From positions 1-29,039 of the IMG/VR virus record IMGVR_UViG_3300022752_000293: a stretch of DNA of 29,039 nucleotides; one strand, written 5' to 3'. This stretch comes from a virus. A model generated the notes under the pieces. That model made no database searches and was not told the DNA's origin. It worked only from the letters and a program-made list of their open reading frames with translations. Position numbers and translations under genes: made by a program. Shown here one piece after another: positions 14,322 through 21,104 of this stretch. The number at the start of each line of letters is the position of its first letter. The first letter of the stretch is position 1.

Positions 14322-16484
14322 GTGGCCGATCAAATCTATAAAGTACGCGACCCGCAAGGAAACATCCGAGAAATTAAAGGCCCAGCAGGCGCTAGTGACG
14401 AAGAAGTTATCGCCCAAGCGCAACGTTTGTTTGCTACGCCTGCCGAATTTCCCGCGCCTGAACCTCGCAGTGAAGGTATGCCTACGGCACCACGGCAACA
14501 GTTAACGCCTGGGCAGCAGATGTACCAAAACATTCGCCCTTACGTTGCGCCAACCATAGAAGCACTTGGTTCGGCAGGAGGCGCGTTGCTTGGAGGTGCA
14601 GCTGCGCTGCCTGCGGGGCCGATTGGTGTTGCTACAGGCGGTGTTGCTGGTGCTGGTTTAGGTTATGGCATAGCTAAAGAAGCGCTTGAGTTAGGCGACG
14701 TTTATCTTGGTGGCAAACAACCACGCCAAGGCGAAGCCGCCATAACAACGCCGGTACAAAACGTGCTTGAAGGCGCCACTTACGAAACAGGTGGTCGTGT
14801 AGTTGGGCCATTGATTGGTAAGACTATTGGCATGTTTGCTGACTTTAAAAACGTAGCGCAAAACAAAGCTGCGTCATTAGCGCGTGCATCGTTAGGTAAT
14901 GATCTTGAGCAGACTTTAAGTATTCTTCGCAATGCGCCACCTAACGCTAGCGTGGCTGAGGTAACGGCAAAAATTCAAAACCCAACGTGGCAAGCGTTTA
15001 TACGTAACGCATTAGAGAAAAGTCCGTCAGGCGCTCAGTACCTAAATAAATTTGCCACGATGAGCCACGACGAAGGGGTTAATGAGTTAGCCAAACTCGC
15101 GGGCGGCGCAACAGCAACAGACGTACGCGCTACAACCGATTTGATGAAACAAACACTGCGCGACATCACAAGCCCTGCACGTCAAGCGGCGTTAAACCGT
15201 GCCAATCTTGGTCAGCAAGTCGCGCAATATGAAGCTGAGGCAGGTAAGTTAAGCGCTGAGGCGGCGGCTAAGGTGCAAGAGGTGCGTCGGCTTATCGATC
15301 TTGGTGATCATGCGGCAGCAGCAGCGCGTCTACAAGAGATTAAAGCAGGCATACCCGCAGGCTCACGTTTCGCTCCTGCTAAGGTGCAACCTGGTTACTC
15401 AAACACTTGGGCGGCTACATTTACATACCCTGGTAAGTTAGCGCAAATGTCTGATGAGTGGGCGTCAAAAGCAGCGGAAGCGTCGCTTGATTTAGGTCAA
15501 GGCGCGAGGTTTGCTCAGTCGGCTGCGGACAGCTTACGGCAGGCGGGCATCAAACCGCTTAAGGGCGACGAGATAGTGAGCCAGATTCGCGGTGTGTTAA
15601 ACAACCCTGAATTTGCAGGCAATGATTTGCTTAGTGGCGCGGCTAAGAACGTCGCTAACGATATTGCTCAATGGACTAAAAATGGCGGCATCATTGACGC
15701 TAGAGCGTTAGACGCCATTCGTAAGAACTCAATTAACGCTGCGGTGCAACAACTGCGTCCAGGCGTAGACGCTACAACGCAGCGCAACTTAGCGGCTAAA
15801 GTAACGTCAGAATTAAAACCCACACTGATTAACGCTATCGAAGCGGCGGGGGGTAAAGGTTACCGTGAATACCTTGATGAGTTTTCTAAAGGTATGCAAA
15901 AAATTGCTGAGACTAAGCTGACCGGCGAAGCCGCTAGGCTATGGAAAACAGATAAGGACGCGTTTGTGCGCTTGGTGCAAAACGAAGCGCCTGATGTGGT
16001 GGAAAAATTTCTTGGCCCAGGCAAATACAACATCGCCACTGAACTAAGCGAGAACACGATCTCGACGTTGCAGTCGCTAGCGTCTAAGCGCATCAACCAA
16101 CTTGCTTCTAGTAAACAAGCGTCAGAAGGCCAAAAAGCACTGGTGACATTATTAGAAGAAAACACATCTAATTTTCGTCTACCGTCGTTGCTTAATTTTT
16201 GGGCTACAGCCACTAACCGAACAATTAGTGAACTAGAAAAAGCAGTTGGTGCTAAGACCATGAAAATTTTAGCCGACGCTATGCAATCGCCTCAGACCGC
16301 TAAGAACTTGCTTGAGAAATTACCCGCGCAAGAGCGCAGTAACGTACTGCGTATCATTAGCAACCCTTCATCGTTTAAAAACAAGGCTGCACAGCGTGCT
16401 GCTGAATTTATGCGAAGCGGCGCAACCACAACCTCCATCAATGCGTTAGCATCTGAGCCTAGCGAAAATGCGCTAATTGATTAA
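14322..16484 (+). CDS. Large ejection / internal virion protein (gp16-like position)
   Basis: The 720 aa protein starts at GTG with GAGG just upstream and 2 nt after the previous stop. Residues 4-37 (YKVRDPQGNIREIKGPAGAS then DEEVIAQAQRLF) form a small N-terminal module seen in phage internal proteins. A Gly/Ala-rich hydrophobic stretch at about 80-118 could insert in a membrane. The remainder is long helical Ala-rich sequence (for example 180-350 and 400-640). In P22 the third ejection protein, gp16, crosses the membrane and helps DNA entry. The tripartite gene order and composition support that role. No lytic transglycosylase motif is visible. The remote family link is not proven. Confidence 0.62.
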   Translation: MADQIYKVRDPQGNIREIKGPAGASDEEVIAQAQRLFATPAEFPAPEPRSEGMPTAPRQQLTPGQQMYQNIRPYVAPTIEALGSAGGALLGGAAALPAGPIGVATGGVAGAGLGYGIAKEALELGDVYLGGKQPRQGEAAITTPVQNVLEGATYETGGRVVGPLIGKTIGMFADFKNVAQNKAASLARASLGNDLEQTLSILRNAPPNASVAEVTAKIQNPTWQAFIRNALEKSPSGAQYLNKFATMSHDEGVNELAKLAGGATATDVRATTDLMKQTLRDITSPARQAALNRANLGQQVAQYEAEAGKLSAEAAAKVQEVRRLIDLGDHAAAAARLQEIKAGIPAGSRFAPAKVQPGYSNTWAATFTYPGKLAQMSDEWASKAAEASLDLGQGARFAQSAADSLRQAGIKPLKGDEIVSQIRGVLNNPEFAGNDLLSGAAKNVANDIAQWTKNGGIIDARALDAIRKNSINAAVQQLRPGVDATTQRNLAAKVTSELKPTLINAIEAAGGKGYREYLDEFSKGMQKIAETKLTGEAARLWKTDKDAFVRLVQNEAPDVVEKFLGPGKYNIATELSENTISTLQSLASKRINQLASSKQASEGQKALVTLLEENTSNFRLPSLLNFWATATNRTISELEKAVGAKTMKILADAMQSPQTAKNLLEKLPAQERSNVLRIISNPSSFKNKAAQRAAEFMRSGATTTSINALASEPSENALID

Positions 16485-16498
16485 CCGATGAGATAGTG

Positions 16499-16717
16499 AT
16501 GGATCAAGACCTTGACACACGCTTATCAGTCCACGAAGCGGTCTGCGCGGAACGGTACAAAGCTATTGAGCAATCGTTCAATCGTGTCGAGGAACGTTTT
16601 GATGATGGTTCAGCAAAAATGAAGCGTCTTGAGTATCTGCTGTACGCCGTCATGGTTGCCGTGCTTCTTGGCCCTGGCGCTGCGGCCATTTTTTTTAAGA
16701 AGCTCTTAGGTGTTTAA
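16499..16717 (+). CDS. Single-span holin-like membrane protein (XhlA-like)
   Basis: The ATG at 16499 gives 72 aa; a GTG 3 nt upstream gives one more residue. The N-terminal two thirds are charged and heptad-like (RLSVHEAVCAERYKAIEQSF, then NRVEERFDD). One hydrophobic span (about 47-67, LLYAVMVAVLLGPGAAAIFF) and a KK-containing tail follow. This layout matches haemolysin XhlA-like phage proteins that cooperate with holins at lysis. It overlaps the endolysin gene by 8 nt, which strongly supports a lysis role. It could be the holin itself, an antiholin or a spanin-like partner. Confidence 0.6.
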   Translation: MDQDLDTRLSVHEAVCAERYKAIEQSFNRVEERFDDGSAKMKRLEYLLYAVMVAVLLGPGAAAIFFKKLLGV

Positions 16718-17090
16718 GCTAGGCAAACGATCGATCGAACGTCTGCAAGGCGTTCATCCTGATCTTGTCAAGGTCGTTGAGCGTGCGATTGAGATGTCGC
16801 CCGTAGACTTTACGGTGCTTGAGGGCTTACGCTCACCTGAGCGTCAACAGACTTTAGTAGCATCAGGCGCAAGTCAGACGCTTAACAGCCGCCACATCAC
16901 AGGCCACGCCGTTGATCTTGGTGCATGGGTAGACAATCAAGTTGATTGGTCTTGGCCTTTGTACCATAAGATCGCCAACGCCATGAAAGCCGCAGCGAAT
17001 GAGTTAGGCGTCACTATCGTGTGGGGCGGCGATTGGAAGACGTTTAAAGACGGCCCGCATTTTGAACTAGACCGAAAGTATTACCCATAA
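16710..17090 (+). CDS. Endolysin, peptidase M15 (L-Ala-D-Glu / D-Ala carboxypeptidase type)
   Basis: The 126 aa protein has the M15 signature SRHITGHAVDL with His62 and Asp69 as zinc ligands (SxHxxGxAxD), and the C-terminal GPHFEL with His117 as the third ligand. Upstream LEGLRSPERQQ (38-47) matches the arginine-containing strand of the family. It lacks a signal peptide, so it would depend on a holin to reach the wall, where it cuts peptide cross-links in peptidoglycan. The start is GTG, overlapping the preceding holin-like gene by 8 nt; the next gene begins at the stop as TAATG. Length is typical of single-domain phage M15 endolysins. Confidence 0.88.
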   Translation: MFKLGKRSIERLQGVHPDLVKVVERAIEMSPVDFTVLEGLRSPERQQTLVASGASQTLNSRHITGHAVDLGAWVDNQVDWSWPLYHKIANAMKAAANELGVTIVWGGDWKTFKDGPHFELDRKYYP

Positions 17091-17455
17091 TGGACCCGCT
17101 AACAATCCTCGCAGCGTTTGGCCCTCTGGCTGTTGATTTTGGTAAGTCCTTGATCGGTCGGTTTATACAGACTGAAGGGTATAAGCCTACTAACATCACT
17201 GAGTACGTGCGGATGCGCGAACTAGACCTTAACATGTTCAAGGCGATGAACGATGCCGGTGGTGCTAACCCGTCCTACCCGTGGGTCGAGGCGATCGTAC
17301 GGCTGATGCGACCAGGCGTGGCACTCATTGTCCTTACGACGTGGGCGACGCTAAAGCTCAACGGTCAGTCATCAGAGTCGGTTGATAACTTCGCAGCCGC
17401 CGTAGGTTTCTATCTCTTTGGCGACCGGACGCTGTTTTACTCAAAGAAGCGCTAG
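17090..17455 (+). CDS. Holin-like membrane protein (3-TM gene-transfer-agent holin type)
   Basis: The 121 aa protein has hydrophobic segments near 3-25 (LTILAAFGPLAVDFGKSLIG), 74-92 (PGVALIVLTTWATLKL) and 98-112 (FAAAVGFYLFGDRTLF). The arrangement RPxxALxxL...W followed by an FGDR ending resembles small holins of three membrane spans found beside M15 or other endolysins. It directly follows the endolysin with TAATG overlap. It probably forms or regulates the lesion that releases the endolysin, alone or with the XhlA-like protein. A conserved alternative is a tail or head accessory membrane protein. Its stop codon overlaps the stop of the convergent gene within CTAG. Confidence 0.58.
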   Translation: MDPLTILAAFGPLAVDFGKSLIGRFIQTEGYKPTNITEYVRMRELDLNMFKAMNDAGGANPSYPWVEAIVRLMRPGVALIVLTTWATLKLNGQSSESVDNFAAAVGFYLFGDRTLFYSKKR

Positions 17456-17637
17456 AGCGCCCTTGCTTCTCTCAGCAACTCCATCCGCTCGCGTGCCGTA
17501 CGCAGTGCTGTGTAGCGTTGGTGCAGCCGCTCTAGTATCGAGATGCGCTTGGCGCCTGCTCGCTCCTCATTAAGCAAACTCAACACCTGATCCTCGGTCA
17601 TAAGCGCCAGTTCTTTGTTGAGCTTTCGCCAGTTCAT
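17452..17637 (-). CDS. Small helical phage protein, unknown function
   Basis: The 61 aa protein, starting MNWRKLNKELALMTEDQVLS, is almost wholly helical and charged (LNEERAGAKRISILERLHQRY). Proteins with this opening and a LLNEERxGxxRxxILxRLHQR core are known as small accessory proteins in many phages of Gram-negative bacteria. The ATG at 17637 is preferred over an upstream TTG because it begins the recognisable conserved part; GGAG lies 13 nt upstream, a long spacing. The 5' end overlaps the preceding gene by 68 nt out of frame. It is the last gene of the minus operon. Function is unknown. Confidence 0.62.
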   Translation of the reverse strand: MNWRKLNKELALMTEDQVLSLLNEERAGAKRISILERLHQRYTALRTARERMELLREARAL

Positions 17638-17782
17638 ACTCAATTTTGTTCTCCAGTTCGGTAATCTGCTTTTGTATGCGCTCAAGTGCGCGGTACTGCT
17701 GCCGCAACATCTTCTCGTGCTGATGCTGCTCGGCTTTAGCGGCTTTAAGTTTAGTCTGCCATAAACTAAGTCGGGAGGTCAT
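17570..17782 (-). CDS. Small coiled-coil protein, unknown function
   Basis: The 70 aa protein has a strongly helical central part (QTKLKAAKAEQHQHEKMLRQ then YRALERIQKQITELENKIEY) with heptad spacing of Leu/Ile, so a coiled coil is likely. The start is ATG with AAGGA at the right distance (AAGGACCGCTATG on the minus strand). It overlaps the upstream 65 aa gene by 17 nt and the downstream 61 aa gene by 68 nt. No known domain is recognised. Position at the end of an early-type operon suggests an accessory function. Confidence 0.6.
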   Translation of the reverse strand: MTSRLSLWQTKLKAAKAEQHQHEKMLRQQYRALERIQKQITELENKIEYELAKAQQRTGAYDRGSGVEFA

Positions 17783-17963
17783 AGCGGTCCTTAATCACTC
17801 GCATGATGTCTTTAGGCGTCATGTTGGGTATGGCGGCGATCAGTAAGCAATCCATCGCCACCTTTTGCGCGAACTGGCGCATCTCCTTGACGGTCATCAC
17901 GGCGATCGGCAACTGTTCAGTCGCCGCGCTGCGTATCATGCCGATTAACTCGTCGTCAGTCAT
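17766..17963 (-). CDS. Small phage protein, unknown function
   Basis: The 65 aa protein is mostly helical, with TDDELIGMIRSAATEQLP near the start and MTPKDIMRVIKDRYDLPT at the end. A hydrophobic middle (VAMDCLLIAAIPN) is too short for a confident membrane span. Its start overlaps the stop of the winged-helix gene as ATGA, and its stop overlaps the coiled-coil gene. Tight packing makes it a genuine gene. Function cannot be stated. Confidence 0.58.
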   Translation of the reverse strand: MTDDELIGMIRSAATEQLPIAVMTVKEMRQFAQKVAMDCLLIAAIPNMTPKDIMRVIKDRYDLPT

Positions 17964-18292
17964 GGCCTGGCGCCTAAGTTAAACGGGTTGTGGTACTGAA
18001 ACTTAGGTGCTTTGGTCTTCTTTATCTTTTTTTCCGTCGCGGAGTAGACGTACGCCCAGCCCAGCTTGTTGCATACGACAGACTGACGCAGCACACGATC
18101 GCGCTCGATCACGCCTTGCTCAAGTAAAGGCATCAGCGAGTTGGATATAGACTTCGTTGTCATGCCCAACTTGCTCGCTAACTCCTTGAGCGTCACGGGC
18201 GTGGTTCTTGTCTGCATATATTTCAGACACGCTTGACCCCTATCGATCTTAGCCTTGGTTCTCAGTTTGTGGATACTCATACTTGTGGTCAT
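17960..18292 (-). CDS. Winged-helix DNA-binding protein, candidate regulator
   Basis: The 110 aa protein has the pattern LKYMQTRTTPVTLKELASKL then GMTTKSISNSLMPLLEQGVI, which reads as a winged-helix fold: helix, recognition helix (TTKSISNSLMPLLEQG) and a beta-wing (VIERDRVLRQSV). The C-terminus is Lys-rich (EKKIKKTKAPK). Such proteins bind DNA as MarR/IclR-like regulators or act in replication initiation. It is embedded in the minus operon, joined by ATGA overlaps on both sides. A plausible job is autoregulation of the divergent promoter near 20880, which contains a palindrome. That link is inference. Other options include a host-takeover transcription factor. Confidence 0.6.
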   Translation of the reverse strand: MTTSMSIHKLRTKAKIDRGQACLKYMQTRTTPVTLKELASKLGMTTKSISNSLMPLLEQGVIERDRVLRQSVVCNKLGWAYVYSATEKKIKKTKAPKFQYHNPFNLGARP

Positions 18293-18537
18293 TGCTCACC
18301 CCTTGCTCTGATGGCGTCGGAAAAATTCAGCAGCACCGTCGCAGTCCATCTTTGCAAGCGATGGTCAGCATCCATTGAGCTGAGGTCTACGTTCAAGAGC
18401 AAATTCGCACACGCCTCACGCTCATGATCGGCAACAAGGGCAGCGAAGCGGGCAAAGCCCTCAAGCCCCACTATTTCTGCCACGCCGTCAGCAAACCCAG
18501 CCTCCCGCGCCATGCGGATGATGTCGTCTCTATCCAC
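18289..18537 (-). CDS. Small conserved phage protein (DIIRMAREAGF type)
   Basis: The 82 aa protein starts at GTG and opens RDDIIRMAREAGFADG, then LEGFARFAALVADHEREACA and ends FSDAIRARGEQ. This ordered set (DIIRMAREAGF, RFAALVA-EREAC, AIRARG) is common in small phage proteins of proteobacterial viruses, though no function is assigned. It is helical and soluble with no catalytic motif. The start overlaps the preceding stop codon region and its stop forms ATGA with the winged-helix gene, so expression is coupled. Confidence 0.65.
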   Translation of the reverse strand: MDRDDIIRMAREAGFADGVAEIVGLEGFARFAALVADHEREACANLLLNVDLSSMDADHRLQRWTATVLLNFSDAIRARGEQ

Positions 18538-18838
18538 CGTTCTTCTCCTTTAGTTTGGCTTCGACGGCTTCAAGACGCTGAATGTCTGTACCGTAAAATG
18601 CCTCAACCAATTTTTCTTTTTCCTCATCCGTCAGCCCAACCCATTCACGCTCTCTTGGTGGGTGAACCATCGTTTCACCTTCCCATACTGCTCCGCATAC
18701 GCAAGTCAATTCACGCTTTGATGGTGCGGCGTAAAGTGGTTCAACCCAATTACCTTCCGTTGGTTTACAAGCAAATTTGTTTGATAATTTTCCGTCAGGT
18801 GATGTAGAAAACCACGCCACTGGATCTTCCTTGTTCAT
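18530..18838 (-). CDS. Small conserved phage protein with Cys pair, unknown function
   Basis: The 102 aa protein starts NKEDPVAWFSTSPDGKLSNK and contains WVEPLYAAPSKRELTCVCGA; the 'PVAWF...PLYAAP' pattern is frequent in small phage proteins. The CVCG segment gives a Cys pair; with no second pair visible a zinc site is doubtful. The C-terminal half (LTDEEKEKLVEAFYGTDIQR then LEAVEAKLKEKN) is charged and helical. It overlaps both neighbours by a few nucleotides. Function is unknown. Confidence 0.62.
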   Translation of the reverse strand: MNKEDPVAWFSTSPDGKLSNKFACKPTEGNWVEPLYAAPSKRELTCVCGAVWEGETMVHPPREREWVGLTDEEKEKLVEAFYGTDIQRLEAVEAKLKEKNGG

Positions 18839-19044
18839 TGCTCCCTCGCTTTCAACATAGCATCTGCAATTTTGTATGCGTTGCGTGAAACATCTCCTTC
18901 ATGGCTGTATTTCTGCGCCAGTGCTTGCATTGCCTTAGCTGCAAAGTAATCGCGCAGGGTCATGCCGACATCGTGCCCACTTGGGCTGATGCCGTTTATG
19001 TATTGCGTTGTCGGAAACGCTGGCCTGCCTGTGTCTATGTTCAT
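18835..19044 (-). CDS. Small conserved phage protein, unknown function
   Basis: The 69 aa protein contains GRPAFPTTQYINGISPSGHD followed by GMTLRDYFAAKAMQAL and AYKIADAMLKARE. The combination 'GxAFP...GMTLRDYFAAKAMQ' with a terminal AYxxADAMLxAR is a widespread small protein of phages and prophages of Gram-negative bacteria, without assigned function. Both ends make ATGA-type overlaps with neighbours. It is soluble and partly helical. Confidence 0.7.
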   Translation of the reverse strand: MNIDTGRPAFPTTQYINGISPSGHDVGMTLRDYFAAKAMQALAQKYSHEGDVSRNAYKIADAMLKAREQ

Positions 19045-19280
19045 GCTTTCTCTCCTGTTGCTTTAGCGATGGCGGCTCGGGCACGCTTTGCCTTGTGCCA
19101 GTCTCGGTCCGGTTGAATGCTGTTCAAGAGCTCAACGACTGAAGCCAGCAGATCCTGATTCACCTCATGCAATCGGCGCAGTTCGTCGGCGGCTTCTCCG
19201 CATAGACCCGTGTGGCTGAATTGCACGTCAAGTTCTTCTAGCGCATCAGCCAGCACTAAGGCTTTGGGTTGTAAGTTCAT
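19041..19280 (-). CDS. Small phage protein, unknown function
   Basis: The 79 aa protein is helical (LVLADALEELDVQFSHTGLC, AADELRRLHEVNQDLLASVV) and ends with a basic stretch (AKRARAAIAKATG). The pattern AxxLRRLHxxNxxLL occurs in small phage proteins. AGAGGA immediately upstream on the minus strand supports the ATG. A 22-nt gap separates it from the helicase gene, and its stop overlaps the next start. Function is unknown. Confidence 0.62.
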   Translation of the reverse strand: MNLQPKALVLADALEELDVQFSHTGLCGEAADELRRLHEVNQDLLASVVELLNSIQPDRDWHKAKRARAAIAKATGEKA

Positions 19281-19302
19281 GTGTTCCTCTCATTTTTTAA
19301 AT

Positions 19303-20613
19303 TCACTTCAACGCCTCCAATGCAATGTTGCTAAGATTTCTTTTATCGTGCAGCGCCGTCCAGATGCGCTCGTCGATGGCGTCCTTCGTCATAAGGACGT
19401 AGACCCACACGTCGCGCTGCTGGCCGGATCGATGCAATCGTCCAACGGTCTGTTCGTACAACTCAAGTGACCACGGCAAGGACAAAAAGACCATGTGGCA
19501 ACCTCCGAACTGCAAGTTAAGGCCGTGACCAGCGGATTTTGGATGCACCGCCATAAGCGAAATGTTGCCAGCGTTCCATCGTCCAATGGCGTCAGGGTCG
19601 TCCAAAACGGCAAGATGTTTGTATCGTCGTTTGAGTTCATTCAATTCCTCAATGTATTGGTAAACAATGATCGTGTTAGCCCGTTGGTTTTCCTGCAACA
19701 GCTCATCCAACGCGTCGAACTTATGTGAGCTAAACCAAACCGTTGACGGCGCGTACACAAAACCGGATGACATCTGTTGCAACTTTTGAGTGACGACAGC
19801 AGCGTTTTGTGCAATCGCTTGCGCGTTGTCAAACAACACCACAAAGTCACGCTTCATCGTGTCGTACGGCTCACGATTGATCAACTCAACCGGCACATGA
19901 ACCGTGTGCAGCGCAGGCAACGTGTCCGTGTACTGGCCCGGATCTAACAAGAACGTCGCCGATTGAATGCGCTTCATCACGCGTTCCAATGCGCCGGGCA
20001 GCGGCGTCCAATCGTCAAACCCAGCGTAAGTATTAAGACTAAAGTATTGCTGCATAAACGCACCTTTGCTGCGGCCTAACAATTGTTGGTCGATAATCTT
20101 GCACTGGCCGAACACATCCTCAAGACCGTTGCTGGTAAAGCTGCCGGTCAGCCCCCAACGGATCGTGAACCGATCGATGATCTTATGAAGCGCTTTAAAA
20201 CGTGCGCCTGATGGGTTCTTTAACTTAGTCAGCTCATCAAACACAACCCCATCAAACCCATCTAATGACCGCGCAGCAAGCCATTGCAGGTTGTCGTAGT
20301 TGGTTACAACAATATCGGCGTCGCTTTGTAGCGCGGCTATACGGTTGGCAGGTGATCCTGTAGCTGTGGCAAGCGCCAAACCTGGTGACCACTTCACTTG
20401 CTCGATGGGCCATACGTCGCGGGCCACGCGCAGCGGTGCGATCACCAGCCAACGCTTGACATGGCCTGCGGCAATCATGTCTCGCATAGCCGTCAACGTG
20501 ATCGCTGTCTTGCCGGCCCCCACGGGCGCTAGCACCATCGCACGGTCATGCTCAAACAAAAAGTCAGCCGCGTCTTCCTGATAAGGACGCAGTTTCAATC
20601 CACGCATCAACAT
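19303..20613 (-). CDS. SNF2/DEAD-type superfamily 2 helicase
   Basis: The 436 aa protein has a Q-motif-like LKLRPYQEDAADFLF, Walker A APVGAGKT (29-36), motif Ia (LVIAPLRVARDVWP), motif II DELTKLKN (126-133, DEL instead of DEAH) and motif III GLTGSF. Motif V is KSAGHGLNLQFGG and motif VI EQTVGRLHRSGQQ. These define a SNF2-like SF2 ATPase that translocates on double-stranded DNA. The ATG at 20613 is chosen because GTGGAG lies 8 nt upstream; a longer frame to 20700 overlaps the nuclease extensively. The VRR-NUC gene precedes it, overlapping by 50 nt, and the two commonly occur as a pair in phages. They probably act together in DNA repair, recombination or genome processing. Confidence 0.88.
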   Translation of the reverse strand: MLMRGLKLRPYQEDAADFLFEHDRAMVLAPVGAGKTAITLTAMRDMIAAGHVKRWLVIAPLRVARDVWPIEQVKWSPGLALATATGSPANRIAALQSDADIVVTNYDNLQWLAARSLDGFDGVVFDELTKLKNPSGARFKALHKIIDRFTIRWGLTGSFTSNGLEDVFGQCKIIDQQLLGRSKGAFMQQYFSLNTYAGFDDWTPLPGALERVMKRIQSATFLLDPGQYTDTLPALHTVHVPVELINREPYDTMKRDFVVLFDNAQAIAQNAAVVTQKLQQMSSGFVYAPSTVWFSSHKFDALDELLQENQRANTIIVYQYIEELNELKRRYKHLAVLDDPDAIGRWNAGNISLMAVHPKSAGHGLNLQFGGCHMVFLSLPWSLELYEQTVGRLHRSGQQRDVWVYVLMTKDAIDERIWTALHDKRNLSNIALEALK

Positions 20614-20854
20614 CGTCTTTGCTCCACAAACATACATACCGTTGACCAAGCCGAGCCATATCGTCAGCAAACACCTTCTGCAACGGCGACAGACGGCCAC
20701 CAGGCGCTTTCAACTCAACGAACCATACGACACCATCAGGCAAGCAGACCACGCGGTCAGCCACGCCTCGATGAGCGGGGCTAACAAACTTGTACGCCAT
20801 GCCGCCACAAGCTGCAACGCGCTTGACCAGATGGGCTTCAATGTGTTTTTCCAT
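20564..20854 (-). CDS. VRR-NUC domain nuclease
   Basis: The 96 aa protein (from the ATG at 20854; 100 aa from 20866) is a minimal VRR-NUC endonuclease of the PD-(D/E)XK fold. Visible catalytic elements are an N-terminal Glu helix (MEKHIEAHLVKRV), Asp33 in VADRVV, Glu47-x-Lys49 in VWFVELKAPGG, and Gln59 in LSPLQ. Standalone VRR-NUC proteins cut branched DNA such as Holliday junctions. It sits at the start of the minus operon and overlaps the helicase by 50 nt. The ATG at 20866 lies inside the predicted -10 box (20862-20867), so 20854 is preferred, which would make the message nearly leaderless. Confidence 0.85.
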   Translation of the reverse strand: MEKHIEAHLVKRVAACGGMAYKFVSPAHRGVADRVVCLPDGVVWFVELKAPGGRLSPLQKVFADDMARLGQRYVCLWSKDDVDAWIETASLSGRRG

Positions 20855-20861
20855 GCCACAA

Positions 20862-20890
20862 ATCATACCATGTCAAAAAGTTCTTGACAA
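20862..20890 (-). promoter_or_regulatory. Minus-strand sigma70-type promoter of the nuclease-helicase operon
   Basis: On the minus strand TTGTCA (20890-20885) is followed after 17 nt by TATGAT (20867-20862). Each box matches the consensus at 5 of 6 positions with ideal spacing. Transcription would begin about 20855, next to the ATG at 20854. Confidence 0.6.
20871..20889. promoter_or_regulatory. Imperfect palindrome overlapping both divergent -35 elements (candidate operator)
   Basis: The 19-nt sequence TGTCAAAAAGTTCTTGACA has perfect 6-nt arms (TGTCAA and TTGACA) and further symmetric AA/TT pairs; only 3 of 19 positions break symmetry, the centre among them. It spans the + strand -35 box and most of the minus-strand one, as expected for a repressor or activator site. 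Confidence 0.45.
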
Positions 20891-20911
20891 CTTTTTTATT
20901 TGTGTCATACT
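20884..20911 (+). promoter_or_regulatory. Plus-strand sigma70-type promoter of the replication operon
   Basis: TTGACA (20884-20889) is a perfect -35, followed by a 16-nt spacer and CATACT (20906-20911), preceded by TGT, an extended -10 feature. A start near 20918 leaves a leader of about 28 nt carrying AAGGAA before the ATG at 20946. Confidence 0.6.
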
Positions 20912-20945
20912 GGCATCTCCATTCACTCAACTCAAGGAAACTCAA

Positions 20946-21104
20946 ATGGAATTGAAACTTACGATGGACGAAGCCAAGAAGATCTTACTGGAGTGGGCTC
21001 GCGCCAAGTTTGGCGATGAGTTCAACACGGTGTCTGAGGGTGGCTACACCTACAACAAAGACTTCACCTTTCTTAAAGTCGAGGGCAACGATGAAGCACA
21101 GTAA
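20946..21104 (+). CDS. Small phage protein, unknown function
   Basis: The 52 aa protein starts at the ATG at 20946 with AAGGAAA (20935-20941) at good spacing; an in-frame extension to 20790 would read antisense through the nuclease gene and is rejected. Sequence MELKLTMDEAKKILLEWARA and EGGYTYNKDFTFLKVEG suggests an alpha helix followed by a beta hairpin. It is the first gene after the + strand promoter and overlaps the next by 14 nt. No domain is recognised. Confidence 0.6.
   Translation: MELKLTMDEAKKILLEWARAKFGDEFNTVSEGGYTYNKDFTFLKVEGNDEAQ

Noticed and set aside
17638-17685. TTG extension of the 61 aa minus-strand gene
   Set aside because: The extra 16 residues lie wholly within the coiled-coil gene and the recognisable protein begins at the ATG at 17637.
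18424-18807. 127 aa ORF on the + strand
   Set aside because: It is antisense to two small minus-strand genes with recognisable conserved sequence and overlapping starts and stops.
20614-20700. N-terminal extension of the helicase gene
   Set aside because: The added sequence is Cys/Arg-rich without helicase similarity and lies within the nuclease gene; GTGGAG precedes the ATG at 20613.
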